Source: Sedimenticola sp.
Lineage (GTDB): Bacteria; Pseudomonadota; Gammaproteobacteria; Chromatiales; Chromatiaceae
Length of the DNA: 32,396 nucleotides
Assembly: GCA_026985055.1 (NCBI GenBank)
Contig: JALSQZ010000193.1
Coordinates: forward strand, 1-32,396
Direction: 5' to 3'
Position 1 is the first letter of the stretch; each line of letters opens with the position of its first letter. A model generated the notes under the pieces. That model was not told the origin of the DNA and made no database searches. It saw only the letters and a list, made by a program, of their open reading frames with translations. A program made the translations under genes and the position numbers. Shown here in pieces: positions 16,924-25,124 of the stretch.

Positions 16924-17970
16924 ATGTACGCTGAACTGTATCAAATTCCTGATGGACTGCTGGATCTCGGCGTAAAGGATCTGCATGCTTTTCTCGGCGG
17001 CCCCACCCTGATTCACCTGGATGGTCGTCGCCCGGCTCCGCTGTTCGTTTCCGTGCTCATGCACGGGAATGAGGATGTGGGCTGGGAGGCGGTGCGCCAG
17101 CTGTTACGCAAATACCGCGTCGCTGGGGGAGATCAGGAGTTGCCACGCGCCCTGTCGCTCTTCATCGGCAATACCTCGGCCGCCGCTGCCGGCGTACGTC
17201 GGCTCGCGGGCCAGCCGGATTACAACCGCGTCTGGCCGGGTAGTGACATGCCCGTCACCGCGGAACATGCCATGATGGAAAGCATTGTCGATACCATGGC
17301 GCACAAGGGCGTGTTTGCGAGTGTGGATGTACACAACAATACCGGTCTCAACCCGCACTATGCCTGTGTCAATGTGGTGCGTACGGAATCCCTGCATCTG
17401 GCCGCCATGTTCAGTCGCACGGTAGTGTATTTCACCCGTCCCAGGGGGGTGGCCTCCATGGCCATGACCGAGCTTTGTCCGGCGGTGACTCTGGAGTGTG
17501 GCAAGGTCGGGCAGGTGCATGGCGTACAGCACGCGAGTGAATATCTGGATGCCTGTCTGCATCTGGCCCGGCATCCTGAACACAGGATCGCGCCCCAGGA
17601 TATCGATCTGTTCCACACCGTGGCCATTGTCAAGATCCCTCCCGAAGCAAGTTTCGGTTTTGGCTGCCGTAACCATGACCTGTGCCTGCTGGATGATCTG
17701 GAAAAGCTCAATTTTCGGGAAATTCCCGCCGGTACCAGTTTTGGGCGGGTGCGCGAAGGCGCCGGTATTCCTCTGGATGTCAGGAATGAACTCGATCATG
17801 ACGTGACCGGCCGTTACTTTACTGTAGAAAAAGGTGAACTGCAGACCCGCTCTCCGGTAATGCCATCCATGCTCACGCGCAACGAGCAGGTGATTCGCCA
17901 GGATTGCCTTTGTTACCTCATGGAGCGCTTCGATCTGCATCTGGAAGATGCGGATCAGCCGGGCCAATAG
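16924..17970 (+). CDS. M14-type zinc hydrolase (AstE/aspartoacylase-like)
   Basis: A 348-residue protein of the succinylglutamate-desuccinylase/aspartoacylase branch of the M14 carboxypeptidase fold. Zinc ligands are H47 and E50 in LMHGNEDVG and H136 in DVHNN, with R101 in YNRVW for the substrate carboxylate and a candidate catalytic E190 in TLECGKVG. It would remove an acyl group or split an amide at the end of a small molecule. Family members cleave N-acylated amino acids or C-terminal amides. GGGAA lies ten bases before the ATG, and the gene begins three bases after the ligase stop. The pairing with a GCS2 ligase suggests the two act on the same type of bond, but the compound is unknown. 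Confidence 0.85.
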   Translation: MYAELYQIPDGLLDLGVKDLHAFLGGPTLIHLDGRRPAPLFVSVLMHGNEDVGWEAVRQLLRKYRVAGGDQELPRALSLFIGNTSAAAAGVRRLAGQPDYNRVWPGSDMPVTAEHAMMESIVDTMAHKGVFASVDVHNNTGLNPHYACVNVVRTESLHLAAMFSRTVVYFTRPRGVASMAMTELCPAVTLECGKVGQVHGVQHASEYLDACLHLARHPEHRIAPQDIDLFHTVAIVKIPPEASFGFGCRNHDLCLLDDLEKLNFREIPAGTSFGRVREGAGIPLDVRNELDHDVTGRYFTVEKGELQTRSPVMPSMLTRNEQVIRQDCLCYLMERFDLHLEDADQPGQ

Positions 17971-18068
17971 GCGGGCCTTTCTCCCCGATATCCTGCAATT
18001 TACTGGAAGCCCTTTTTCTTTCGGGTACCCGGACTACCTGAAAACTCCCGTTTTATTGCTTGTTTTCA

Positions 18069-18084
18069 TGTGATCTGGTTCACA
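18069..18084. promoter_or_regulatory. Perfect CRP/Vfr-type binding site
   Basis: TGTGA-TCTGGT-TCACA matches the CRP consensus half-sites exactly (TGTGA-N6-TCACA). It lies about 300 bases upstream of the small secreted protein gene and 98 bases after the M14 stop. Which promoter it serves is not clear; TATACC at 18091-18096 is too close to be a standard CRP-activated -10 for the rightward gene. Confidence 0.6.
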
Positions 18085-18126
18085 TCACAATATACCTACG
18101 CCCAATCTCATTGGGTCGGCACAGGC

Positions 18127-18168
18127 TTAACCCAAATATTGCACCAGCCGGTGCAATATTTGGGTTAA
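18127..18168. repeat. 42-base perfect palindrome
   Basis: TTAACCCAAATATTGCACC (18127-18145) and its exact complement (18150-18168) flank a four-base spacer AGCC. A 19-bp perfect inverted repeat is far beyond chance. It is not followed by a T-run on either strand, so it is not a classical terminator. It could be a protein-binding site, the ends of a deleted element, or a fold-back sequence. Confidence 0.85.
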
Positions 18169-18205
18169 ATGACAAAAAGATCATGCTTGTGGGGGAGGTT
18201 CTATC

Positions 18206-18357
18206 GGGAACCTCGAAAAATTCCTTCCATGGAATTTTTCTCGTCGCAAAGAGAAAATGCGATTTCCTCTTTGCTTACATTTTCAATCACTTGTGGTGAT
18301 CGAAAATGGTGGGACATCCCTGTCTCACTCGGGCATCTCGATTATTCGAGATGCCCT
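18206..18357 (+). repeat. Hairpin-string repeat, copy 1 (five consecutive stem-loops)
   Basis: About 152 bases that match 30647-30798 with roughly 11 differences. The unit is a row of five hairpins: A 18215-18240 (10-bp stem), B 18246-18274 (GCAAAGAG/CTCTTTGC), C 18280-18306 (TTTTC.ATCAC/GTGAT.GAAAA), D 18310-18327 (TGGGACA/TGTCTCA) and E 18331-18356 (11-bp stem GGGCATCTCGA/TCGAGATGCCC). It ends 32 bases before the small secreted protein gene. Confidence 0.85.
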
Positions 18358-18389
18358 ATCGTCAATTTGATAAATGAGTGTGTGAGAAC

Positions 18390-18719
18390 ATGAAAAACAA
18401 AAGTTTGCGTATCGTATTTATGGCGCTGTTTGTCCTTCCGGCAGGTGTGCTGTGGGCCAGCGAGGAAGATGATGCCTATTTTGCCGCCATGGAAAAAATG
18501 GCGGCAGAGGTGGATGCCAACAACACCGAAATGCTGGTCGAGGAAACCAAGGTAGATGTACTCGACCGTCTGGGAGAACTGAGAAAAGTTTCTCCCACGG
18601 CCTGGGCAACGTACAAGAAGCTGCGCCCTTCCCACAAGGAAGAAGTGCGCAAGGCCATCAGAGCCGACAGGGATCTCTATCAGGTCATCGAAATGATTTT
18701 CAGCCGCAATACCGGATAG
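18390..18719 (+). CDS. Small exported protein of unknown function
   Basis: A 109-residue protein. Residues 1-24 look like a signal peptide (KNKSLR, then a hydrophobic stretch IVFMALFVLPAGVLW, cut near WAS). The mature part is a mixed-charge helical protein (EEDDAYFAAMEKMAAEVDANN..., then LGELRKVSPTAWATYKKLRPSHKEEVRKAIRADRD) without cysteines, and resembles no family I can name. The ATG at 18390 is used because the signal peptide begins there; the frame extends only four codons further, to a GTG at 18378. The ribosome binding site is poor. The hairpin-string repeat lies directly upstream, so its last hairpin could be in the leader. The gene ends six bases from the convergent galE. Coding status rests on the signal peptide and a clean frame. 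Confidence 0.7.
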   Translation: MKNKSLRIVFMALFVLPAGVLWASEEDDAYFAAMEKMAAEVDANNTEMLVEETKVDVLDRLGELRKVSPTAWATYKKLRPSHKEEVRKAIRADRDLYQVIEMIFSRNTG

Positions 18720-18724
18720 GGAGC

Positions 18725-19750
18725 CTATTCGTAGCCATTGGGGTTACGGCTTTGCCAGCGCCAGGTATCGATGCACATGTCATCGATGCCCTTCTCTGCT
18801 TTCCAGCCCAGTTCCCGGGCCGCCAGGCCAGGGTCGGCATAGCAGCTGGCGATGTCGCCTTCCCTGCGTGGAGCAATCTGGTAGGCAACTTTCCTGCCAC
18901 TGGCTTTCTCGAAGGCTTTTACCATGTCCAGAACCGAGTACCCCTGACCGGTACCCAGATTGTAGGTGACCAGGCCGGGGGTTCGGGCCAGTTTCTCAAG
19001 GGCCTTGATATGCCCTCTGGCCAGATCCACCACGTGAATGTAATCCCGTACCCCGGTGCCGTCAGGGGTTGGGTAATCGTCACCGAACACGGAGAGACGC
19101 TCCAGCTTGCCTACGGCTACCTGGCTGATATAAGGCATCAGATTGTTGGGAATGTCGTTGGGGGATTCGCCTATGCGCCCGCTCGCATGAGCGCCAACCG
19201 GATTGAAATATCGCAGACGGGCGATATTCCATGCGGGATCGGACAGATAGACGTCCGCCAGCATTTCCTCGATGATGAGCTTGGAGCGACCATAGGGGTT
19301 GGTGGCGGAAACGGGAAAGTCTTCCGAAATGGGCAGGGAAGCCGGTTCGCCATAAACCGTGGCAGAAGAGCTGAATACCAGGTTTTTTACCGCAGCCGCA
19401 TCCATGGCCTCCAGCAGATTCAGGGTGCCGCCAATGTTGTTTTGATAATAAGGGATAGGAATATGCACGGATTCTCCCACCGCCTTGAGTCCGGCAAAGT
19501 GGATTACCGCATCGATAGCGTGCTGGCTGAATACCGCGATTGTGGCGTCCTTGTCCCTGAGATCGGCTTCGATAAACTCGATTTTCTTGCCGCTGATTTC
19601 CTCCACCCGTTCGATGGCGGTGTACTGGCTGTTGCTGAGATTGTCCAGTACAACCACCTCGTAGCCGGCCGCGAGCAGCTCCACGTTGGTGTGTGAGCCG
19701 ATATAACCGGCACCACCGGTAACCAGTATGGTTTTCAATCTGGTGGTCAT
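18725..19750 (-). CDS. galE: UDP-glucose 4-epimerase
   Basis: A 341-residue short-chain dehydrogenase-type enzyme that interconverts UDP-glucose and UDP-galactose with bound NAD. The nucleotide-binding TGGAGYIG lies at 11-18, the catalytic SSSATVYG at 127-134, and the Y153-x-x-x-K157 pair in [19 protein letters not shown] and the GRDYIHV-like [12 protein letters not shown] are standard for GalE. It provides UDP-galactose for surface polysaccharides. It overlaps the SGNH hydrolase gene by four bases (ATGA) and is the last gene of the long leftward train, an unusual companion for lipoate and wall genes. The convergent small gene ends six bases beyond its stop. Confidence 0.95.
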   Translation of the reverse strand: MTTRLKTILVTGGAGYIGSHTNVELLAAGYEVVVLDNLSNSQYTAIERVEEISGKKIEFIEADLRDKDATIAVFSQHAIDAVIHFAGLKAVGESVHIPIPYYQNNIGGTLNLLEAMDAAAVKNLVFSSSATVYGEPASLPISEDFPVSATNPYGRSKLIIEEMLADVYLSDPAWNIARLRYFNPVGAHASGRIGESPNDIPNNLMPYISQVAVGKLERLSVFGDDYPTPDGTGVRDYIHVVDLARGHIKALEKLARTPGLVTYNLGTGQGYSVLDMVKAFEKASGRKVAYQIAPRREGDIASCYADPGLAARELGWKAEKGIDDMCIDTWRWQSRNPNGYE

Positions 19751-20373
19751 TCCAGACCTCCCTGTTGCCTGATGAAATCGTGAAGCAGCCGGGCGAGTTT
19801 TCCGTAACCGGCGGCATTCAAGTGAATTCTGTCTGAGCGCATGGCAGAAGATCCTAACAGATCTGACAGGCGGTTCTCCAGAACGGGAACCTGGTTGCTA
19901 CGCGCTACCTGGCGATAGAGTTCTGCGTCGGACAACAGCAATGAGGGGCGAGGCACTGCGACCAGTACTGGCTGGGCGCCTGTTTTTCGGGTCATTTCGA
20001 TCATTGCCTGGAGGTTCCGGGCAATATCCTGTTGCGGATATTTGCGCAGCAGATCATTGCCGCCATGCAAAATGACAACCAGCGCCGGATGATGTTGCTT
20101 CAGCAAAGCAGGCAGTCTTTGCAGGCCTTCTGCGGTGATTTCCCCGGGGACTCCGGCATTGATCACGGGATGCTTGCTGATGCGCGCAAATTCGGCGGGC
20201 CAGGCATGGTCAGGGGCGGCGCCCGTGCCCCAGGTCAGACTGTCGCCGAAGGCAAGGATGGTGTCACCGGGTTTGAGTGGCGCCAGATGTGGCTGGGAAT
20301 CGGAGCAGGCGTTGAGTAACAGCAGCAGCAATCCGATTCCCGGGAAAAGCCGGATTACCCTGAACGATTTCAT
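19747..20373 (-). CDS. SGNH/GDSL hydrolase lipoprotein (arylesterase/TesA-like)
   Basis: A 208-residue protein. A lipoprotein signal peptide (LLLLLLNAC, lipid-carrying C23) is followed by an SGNH esterase domain. Block I is FGDSLTWG with nucleophile S45, block II includes G74 in NAGVPGE, block III is GGND (N106), and block V has D181-x-x-H184 in SDRIHLN. It resembles TesA/arylesterases, which hydrolyse thioesters, lysophospholipids or aryl esters, but is lipid-anchored rather than freely periplasmic. It begins four bases inside lipA's end (ATGA) and overlaps galE in the same way, so translation of all three is probably coupled. Natural substrate unknown. Confidence 0.88.
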   Translation of the reverse strand: MKSFRVIRLFPGIGLLLLLLNACSDSQPHLAPLKPGDTILAFGDSLTWGTGAAPDHAWPAEFARISKHPVINAGVPGEITAEGLQRLPALLKQHHPALVVILHGGNDLLRKYPQQDIARNLQAMIEMTRKTGAQPVLVAVPRPSLLLSDAELYRQVARSNQVPVLENRLSDLLGSSAMRSDRIHLNAAGYGKLARLLHDFIRQQGGLE

Positions 20374-21350
20374 TGTTCATCCAGCAGCGGATTGGCCTGA
20401 AGGTCTGCATGATAGGAAGAGCGCACCATGGGGCCGCTGGCGACATTGGAGAAGCCCAGAGATTCAGCCAGCAGGCGCAGCTCCTCGAATTCCTCGGGTG
20501 GGACGAAACGGGAAACCGGCAAATGTTCCCGGCTCGGTTGCAGGTACTGTCCCAGGGTGAGCATCTTCACCCCATGCGCGCGCAGGTCTTCCATCACCTG
20601 TCTGATTTCGTTGGGTTCTTCACCCAGGCCGAGCATGATGCCGGATTTGGTGGGGATTTCGGGATGCTGCCGACCAAAGGCTTCAAGCAATTCCAGGGAC
20701 CACTGGTAATCCGCCCCCGGGCGTGATTGGCGGTACAGGCGGGGTACGGTTTCCAGGTTGTGATTGAAGACATCCGGCGGAGATTCTGCCAGTCGATCGA
20801 GGGCGATTTGCATGCGTCCGCGAAAATCCGGTACCAGGATCTCGATACGCGTGTCGGGGCTGCTTTGGCGAACGGCCTGAATACAGTCCCGGTAGTGGCT
20901 TGCGCCGCCGTCGCGCAGGTCGTCCCGATCCACGGAGGTGATGACCACATATCGAAGCGCCATTTCCGAGATGGCTTCGGCCAACTGTTCGGGCTCGTCG
21001 CTGCTCAGCGGTTCCGGTTTGCCATGGGCCACATCGCAGAAAGGACAACGGCGGGTGCAGATGTCGCCCATGATCATGAAAGTGGCGGTGCCATGGGTAA
21101 AGCACTCGCCCAGATTCGGGCACTGGGCTTCTTCGCAAACCGAAGCCAGTCCCCGCTGGCGCAGGATCTTGCGAATCCGGGTTACGCCAGGACCCTGGGG
21201 GGCGCGGGCGCGTATCCAGTGGGGTTTGCGTGGCAGTTCATGGCTTGGCTGCACCTTGACGGGTATGCGGCTGAGCTTTTCTTTTCCCCGCTGATGGGTG
21301 CTGCTTTTGTTGCGGGACGGCGCCCGGTAATCGTCATTCATGTCTGCCAT
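20370..21350 (-). CDS. lipA: Lipoyl synthase
   Basis: A 326-residue radical-SAM enzyme that inserts two sulfur atoms into protein-bound octanoyl groups to give the lipoyl cofactor of 2-oxoacid dehydrogenases and the glycine cleavage system. The radical-SAM cluster is C98-x3-C102-x2-C105 (CTRRCPFC) and the auxiliary sacrificial cluster is C72-x4-C77-x5-C83 ([12 protein letters not shown]). Length is normal. Start at 21350 (MADMNDDY) overlaps the lipB end by 13 bases; a second ATG three codons on is equally possible. It works in sequence with LipB, whose gene lies directly upstream. Confidence 0.96.
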   Translation of the reverse strand: MADMNDDYRAPSRNKSSTHQRGKEKLSRIPVKVQPSHELPRKPHWIRARAPQGPGVTRIRKILRQRGLASVCEEAQCPNLGECFTHGTATFMIMGDICTRRCPFCDVAHGKPEPLSSDEPEQLAEAISEMALRYVVITSVDRDDLRDGGASHYRDCIQAVRQSSPDTRIEILVPDFRGRMQIALDRLAESPPDVFNHNLETVPRLYRQSRPGADYQWSLELLEAFGRQHPEIPTKSGIMLGLGEEPNEIRQVMEDLRAHGVKMLTLGQYLQPSREHLPVSRFVPPEEFEELRLLAESLGFSNVASGPMVRSSYHADLQANPLLDEQ

Positions 21351-21967
21351 CGTGGTTGAAGGTTCAGGTTTTCAGCCAATTGTGTCACCAGTTCCCGGCC
21401 TGCCTGATCCCGGTTGAGATTCACCCCCAGGTCCGTCAGCCGGGTAACTTCCTGACCGGGGTGGCCGCAGGGGTTGATGTGCGAGAAAGGTTCCAGATCC
21501 ATGTCCAGATTCAGCGCCAGGCCATGGTAAGTGTAACCCCGGCGTACGCGCAGGCCCAGGGCGGCAATCTTCTTTTCATCCACGTAAACACCGGGGGCAT
21601 CCGGCCGCGCCCGGGCCTGTATATGGTGCTGGGCGAGCAAGCCGATGACCGACTCTTCCATGGCGCTAACCAGACTGCGTATGCCACGGTTAATGGTTTT
21701 CAGGTCCAGCAGCAGGTAGGCGATCAGCTGACCGGGGCCGTGATAGGTGACCTGGCCCCCGCGGTCGCTCTGCACCACGGGAATGTTTCCGGGGTCGAGC
21801 AGGTGTTCCGCCTTGCCGGCCTGTCCCTGGGTATAGACGGGGAAATGCTCCAGCAGCCATATTTCCGATGTGGTATCAGGCTGGCGTGCGTCGGTAAAGG
21901 CGCGCATGGCCTGCCAGGTAGTGCTGTAGGGCTGCACTCCCAGGGAACGGACGAGCACGGCTGTCAT
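21338..21967 (-). CDS. lipB: Octanoyltransferase
   Basis: A 209-residue enzyme that moves octanoyl from acyl carrier protein to the lipoyl domains of target enzymes, the first step of lipoate synthesis. The signature [21 protein letters not shown] lies at 70-90, and the catalytic pair is K133 in KKIAALG and C167 in INPCGHPG. The ATG at 21967 follows the ybeD stop by nine bases. It is the immediate partner of lipA, with which it overlaps by 13 bases. Confidence 0.96.
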   Translation of the reverse strand: MTAVLVRSLGVQPYSTTWQAMRAFTDARQPDTTSEIWLLEHFPVYTQGQAGKAEHLLDPGNIPVVQSDRGGQVTYHGPGQLIAYLLLDLKTINRGIRSLVSAMEESVIGLLAQHHIQARARPDAPGVYVDEKKIAALGLRVRRGYTYHGLALNLDMDLEPFSHINPCGHPGQEVTRLTDLGVNLNRDQAGRELVTQLAENLNLQPRWQT

Positions 21968-21976
21968 GAATCAGTC

Positions 21977-22261
21977 TCAAAGACGCATCAGCACCCGGTC
22001 ATGGGCGGTGAGGTCATCATAGATGGCATCCAGCTGCTCACGGCTCTGCGCCTCGATATCCACGCCCACGGAGATGTACTTGCCGTTCCTGCTGGCGCGC
22101 GTAGTCACCGCGGCTTCGTGGATGTCCGGGCAGTGGCGGCGGATGATTTCTACCACCAGGGCATCGAAATCGTCCTCGTCCAGACCCATGGCGCGAATCT
22201 TGATGCGGCAGGGGTAGGTCATGCCCTCTGCTTCCTTGTTCTGGTTTTCTTCGTTACTCAT
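21977..22261 (-). CDS. ybeD: DUF493 family protein YbeD
   Basis: A 94-residue cytoplasmic protein of the DUF493 (YbeD) family, with the typical TYPCRIKIRAMG opening, VVEIIRRHCPDI and ISVGVDIEAQSREQLDAIYDDL, which folds like an ACT-type regulatory domain. Its function is not established; it lies between dacA and lipB in E. coli and many relatives, and here between dat and lipB. The start MSNEENQN at 22261 is eight bases inside dat; the longer frame to 22375 overlaps dat and is not used. Confidence 0.92.
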   Translation of the reverse strand: MSNEENQNKEAEGMTYPCRIKIRAMGLDEDDFDALVVEIIRRHCPDIHEAAVTTRASRNGKYISVGVDIEAQSREQLDAIYDDLTAHDRVLMRL

Positions 22262-23147
22262 GGCAATGGTTACCGGCTTGGGTTCGCAATCGCAGGCGTT
22301 CCTTGCACGCGGAATACAAGGCGTCCATTTTCTCCCACATGGGGCCGGGATGTCCGTTTGCAACCGGTTTGCCATTCAGGCAGGTGACGGGCATGACTTC
22401 CTTGGTGGAGCTGGTGATCCACAGTTCGTCGGCATTCTCCAACTCCTCCACGGAGATGCTGGCTTCAGCGTAGGGTAACCCGGCATCCGCGGCCAGTTCC
22501 AGCACCAGATCCCGGGTGATGCCGGGCAGAAGATGGGTGCTCTTGGGGGGGGTGATGATCAGGCCGTCCCTGACCATGAACAGATTGGAAGCGGTACCTT
22601 CGTTGGCCAGGCCGTCACGCACCAGGATGGCTTCGTGGGCGCCTTCTTCCCGCGCCTGGTTTTGCGCCAGAATATTGGCCAGCAAGGTAATGGCCTTGAT
22701 GTCACAACGTTGCCAGCGGATGTCTTCCAGGGTGATCACGGACATGCCCTGCTTTACCAGTTGCGGGTCACGCCGGTTGATGGGGCTGGCCATGGCCATG
22801 ATCGTGGGCTGCACCTCCTCGGGTATGGCATGCAGCCGCTTTCCATAGGCGCCGCGGGTGATCTGCAAATAGATCTGCTGATCCTCGCTGCCGCGTTGTT
22901 GCAGCAACCTGTGCAGGATCTCCGACCACTGTGCGTTATCCAGGGGAGAAGCCATGTGGATGGCCGCCAGAGACTGGTTCAGACGCTGCAGATGTTCTTC
23001 CAGGCGAAAAGGCAGCCCCGCGTAGGCGGGAATGACTTCGTAGACGCCATCACCGAACAGAAAACCCCTGTCCATCACCGAAACCCGGGCCTGATCCTCG
23101 GCGATGTATTCTCCGTTGAGGTAGAGTAGCTTGCTCATCTTGCTCAC
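22254..23147 (-). CDS. dat: D-amino acid aminotransferase (fold-type IV PLP enzyme)
   Basis: A 297-residue class-IV aminotransferase that would exchange amino groups between D-alanine and 2-oxoglutarate, giving D-glutamate and other D-amino acids for the wall. The PLP lysine is K151 in CDIKAITLLANILAQ, and FLFGDGVYEV, ITRGAYGKR and the E of NEGTASNLF are family marks. Branched-chain aminotransferase and aminodeoxychorismate lyase share the fold; the D-amino-acid assignment rests on dacA-dat-ybeD-lipB order and overall similarity. The start is a GTG overlapping the dacA stop as GTGA; the ATG three codons on (23138) is an alternative. Confidence 0.85.
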   Translation of the reverse strand: MSKMSKLLYLNGEYIAEDQARVSVMDRGFLFGDGVYEVIPAYAGLPFRLEEHLQRLNQSLAAIHMASPLDNAQWSEILHRLLQQRGSEDQQIYLQITRGAYGKRLHAIPEEVQPTIMAMASPINRRDPQLVKQGMSVITLEDIRWQRCDIKAITLLANILAQNQAREEGAHEAILVRDGLANEGTASNLFMVRDGLIITPPKSTHLLPGITRDLVLELAADAGLPYAEASISVEELENADELWITSSTKEVMPVTCLNGKPVANGHPGPMWEKMDALYSACKERLRLRTQAGNHCHE

Positions 23148-24280
23148 TCGAACATCATGAGGATGCTGTCCATGATATTGTGAAAAAAGCCTCCTTCACG
23201 CACGCCACGCAGAGCCACCAGAGGCACTTTGCGGATGACTTTCCCATCATGTTCCAGGGTAATGCTGCCCAACTGCTGACCCTCGGTGACAGGCGCCATG
23301 ACGCTGTTTCCGATTTCCACCCTGGCCTTGAGTTGGGAGTAACTCCCACGGGGAATGGTCACGTAGAGATCCTGTTCCACACCCAGCCCCAGGTTTTCCA
23401 CTTCTCCTTTCCATACGCGGATGGTCTTGAGGGTTTCTCCCGCGTCATACAAGCGGTGGGTCTGGTAGAAGCGGAAACCGAAATTGAGCAGGGTCTGGCT
23501 TTCACGGGCGCGGGCTTCGTCGCTGTTGGTTCCCATGACCACGGACACGAGGCGCATGTTCTCGCGTTTGGCGGAAGCGACCAGACAATATCCCGCTGCT
23601 TCCGTATGCCCGGTCTTGACCCCATCCACGCTGGGATCCCGCCACAACAGCCGGTTTCGATTCTTTTGGGTGATCCCGTTATAGGTGAATTGTTTGGTGG
23701 AATACAGGGGATAGAACTGCGGAAATTCGGTAATTATGGCTCGGGTGACCTTCAGAATGTCGGTTGGCGTAGTGTAGTGATTGGGATCCGGCAGGCCGGT
23801 GGCATTTGCGAAATGGGTGTTTTCCATGCCCAGTTCCACGGCATGCTTGTTCATGAGAATGGCAAAGGCCTCTTCGCTGCCGGCAATGTGTTCCGCCAGC
23901 GCCACACAGGCATCGTTTCCGGAAGCGATGATCATGCCGTGGATGAGGTCGTCCACCGATACCTGTTTGCCCACTTCGATGAACATGCGTGAGCCAGGGG
24001 TCTTCCAGGCCTTTTTGCTCACCAATACCTGGTCGTTGAGACTGATGTTGCCGGCTTCCAGCTCCTTGAACACCGTATAGGCGGTCATGATCTTGGTCAG
24101 GCTGGCCGGTTCCAGGCGCTTGCGGGCATTGTTTTCCGCGAGTACCTTGCCGCTGTGAAAATCCATCAACAGATGGCCGGTGGCGGCAATCTTTGGCGGG
24201 GCAGCCATGGGAGAGGCTATCAGCTGGGCGCTGAACAACAGGCCGTAGAGCAAGGCGAGGAATGATTTCATCGGGTTCAT
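23144..24280 (-). CDS. dacA: D-alanyl-D-alanine carboxypeptidase (PBP5/6 type)
   Basis: A 378-residue periplasmic low-molecular-weight penicillin-binding protein that trims the terminal D-Ala from peptidoglycan stem peptides. The signal peptide is about 1-25. The active site has S60-L-T-K63 (SLTK), S120-G-N122 and K222-T-G224. The C-terminal beta domain (about 275-350) ends in GGFFHNIMDSILMMFE, an amphipathic membrane-anchoring helix typical of PBP5. The start gives a gap of 19 bases after rlpA. Together with Dat, MltB and RlpA it forms the wall-trimming part of the cluster. Confidence 0.94.
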   Translation of the reverse strand: MNPMKSFLALLYGLLFSAQLIASPMAAPPKIAATGHLLMDFHSGKVLAENNARKRLEPASLTKIMTAYTVFKELEAGNISLNDQVLVSKKAWKTPGSRMFIEVGKQVSVDDLIHGMIIASGNDACVALAEHIAGSEEAFAILMNKHAVELGMENTHFANATGLPDPNHYTTPTDILKVTRAIITEFPQFYPLYSTKQFTYNGITQKNRNRLLWRDPSVDGVKTGHTEAAGYCLVASAKRENMRLVSVVMGTNSDEARARESQTLLNFGFRFYQTHRLYDAGETLKTIRVWKGEVENLGLGVEQDLYVTIPRGSYSQLKARVEIGNSVMAPVTEGQQLGSITLEHDGKVIRKVPLVALRGVREGGFFHNIMDSILMMFE

Positions 24281-24299
24281 GGTGTCTGGGAATCTGGTG

Positions 24300-25124
24300 C
24301 TATTGTACTACGTGGTATTGATGAATGCCCCAACGGGGCAGTTGTTCGCTGATCTCTTCCAGTTGCCGGGGATTGCGTATGGGGCCCAGCAATACCTTGT
24401 GCATCGGAAGAGGACGATCGCTGCTGGTTTGAATTCTGGTGGAAATGTCGGCTTTTTGTTCCAGACGTTGCTGGAGCTGGCGGGCGTTTTGCGAACTGGC
24501 AAATGCGCCTGCCTGTATCCACAAGGGGTAGCTGTACTTTCGGGCCTTGTCGTCAGGGATGGCGCCGCCGCGTTCGGTGGCGGAGACGGCGAGGATTTCG
24601 ACGGGCGCCGTGCCATGCTCCAGTACCCCGATTCTGGAGGCGGCCGCATAGGAAAGGTCGATAATGCGTCCTGGGTGAAAAGGACCCCGGTCATTGACTT
24701 TGACTACCACGGTTTTGCCGTTGTTCAGGTTGGTTACGCGTACCCAGGTGGGCAGGGGCAGGGTCTTGTGCGCCGCGGTCATGGCGTACATGTCGTATGC
24801 TTCGCCACTGGAGGTGCGTTTGCCATGGAACTTGAGTCCGTACCAGGAGGCCAGGCCCTTTTCCCGATATCCGTCGGCATCCTTCTTCACATGGTAGGTG
24901 ATGCCGCGCACTGTGTAGCTGTCCGGGTTGCCGTAACGGCTGTATGGCACGTCCTGTGGTATGGCATCGGGAACCTGGCTTACATCCACAGGGGTTTTTG
25001 GCCCATAGTCGTCGTTCGGATATTCGCGGGTAGTGGTGCTGCAGGCGCTCAGGCTGGCGATCAGTACAGCGGGCAGAACCCGCCGTGTATGCCAGGGCAG
25101 TCTGTCAGTGTTGGTAGGCTTCAC
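24300..25124 (-). CDS. rlpA: RlpA-family septal-ring lytic transglycosylase lipoprotein
   Basis: A 274-residue lipoprotein. The signal peptide ends in LSAC with lipid-carrying C28. A double-psi beta-barrel catalytic domain (about 85-180) has GLASWYGLKFHGKRTSSGE, with the catalytic-type E108, and VNDRGPFHPGRIIDLS with D145. A SPOR domain (about 195-274) binds denuded glycan at division sites. RlpA of Pseudomonas cuts glycan strands lacking stem peptides. The GTG at 25124 is chosen because it gives the shortest complete lipoprotein signal; it overlaps the mltB end by 20 bases. The longer frame upstream to 25193 lies inside mltB. Confidence 0.9.
   Translation of the reverse strand: MKPTNTDRLPWHTRRVLPAVLIASLSACSTTTREYPNDDYGPKTPVDVSQVPDAIPQDVPYSRYGNPDSYTVRGITYHVKKDADGYREKGLASWYGLKFHGKRTSSGEAYDMYAMTAAHKTLPLPTWVRVTNLNNGKTVVVKVNDRGPFHPGRIIDLSYAAASRIGVLEHGTAPVEILAVSATERGGAIPDDKARKYSYPLWIQAGAFASSQNARQLQQRLEQKADISTRIQTSSDRPLPMHKVLLGPIRNPRQLEEISEQLPRWGIHQYHVVQ

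Larger units (their letters stand above)
17971..18389. other. Gene-free stretch rich in regulatory and palindromic DNA
   Basis: This 419-base gap between the M14 gene and the small secreted protein has no credible gene. It holds, in order, a CRP-type site (18069-18084), a 42-base perfect palindrome (18127-18168), a short GAGGTTC/GAACCTC inverted repeat (18196-18215) and the five-hairpin repeat (18206-18357). Each is listed separately where it can be described. Confidence 0.8.

Noticed and set aside
18206..18357. CRISPR array or attC-type integron site
   Set aside because: The hairpins differ from each other and there are no regular spacers; no integrase or cas gene is present.
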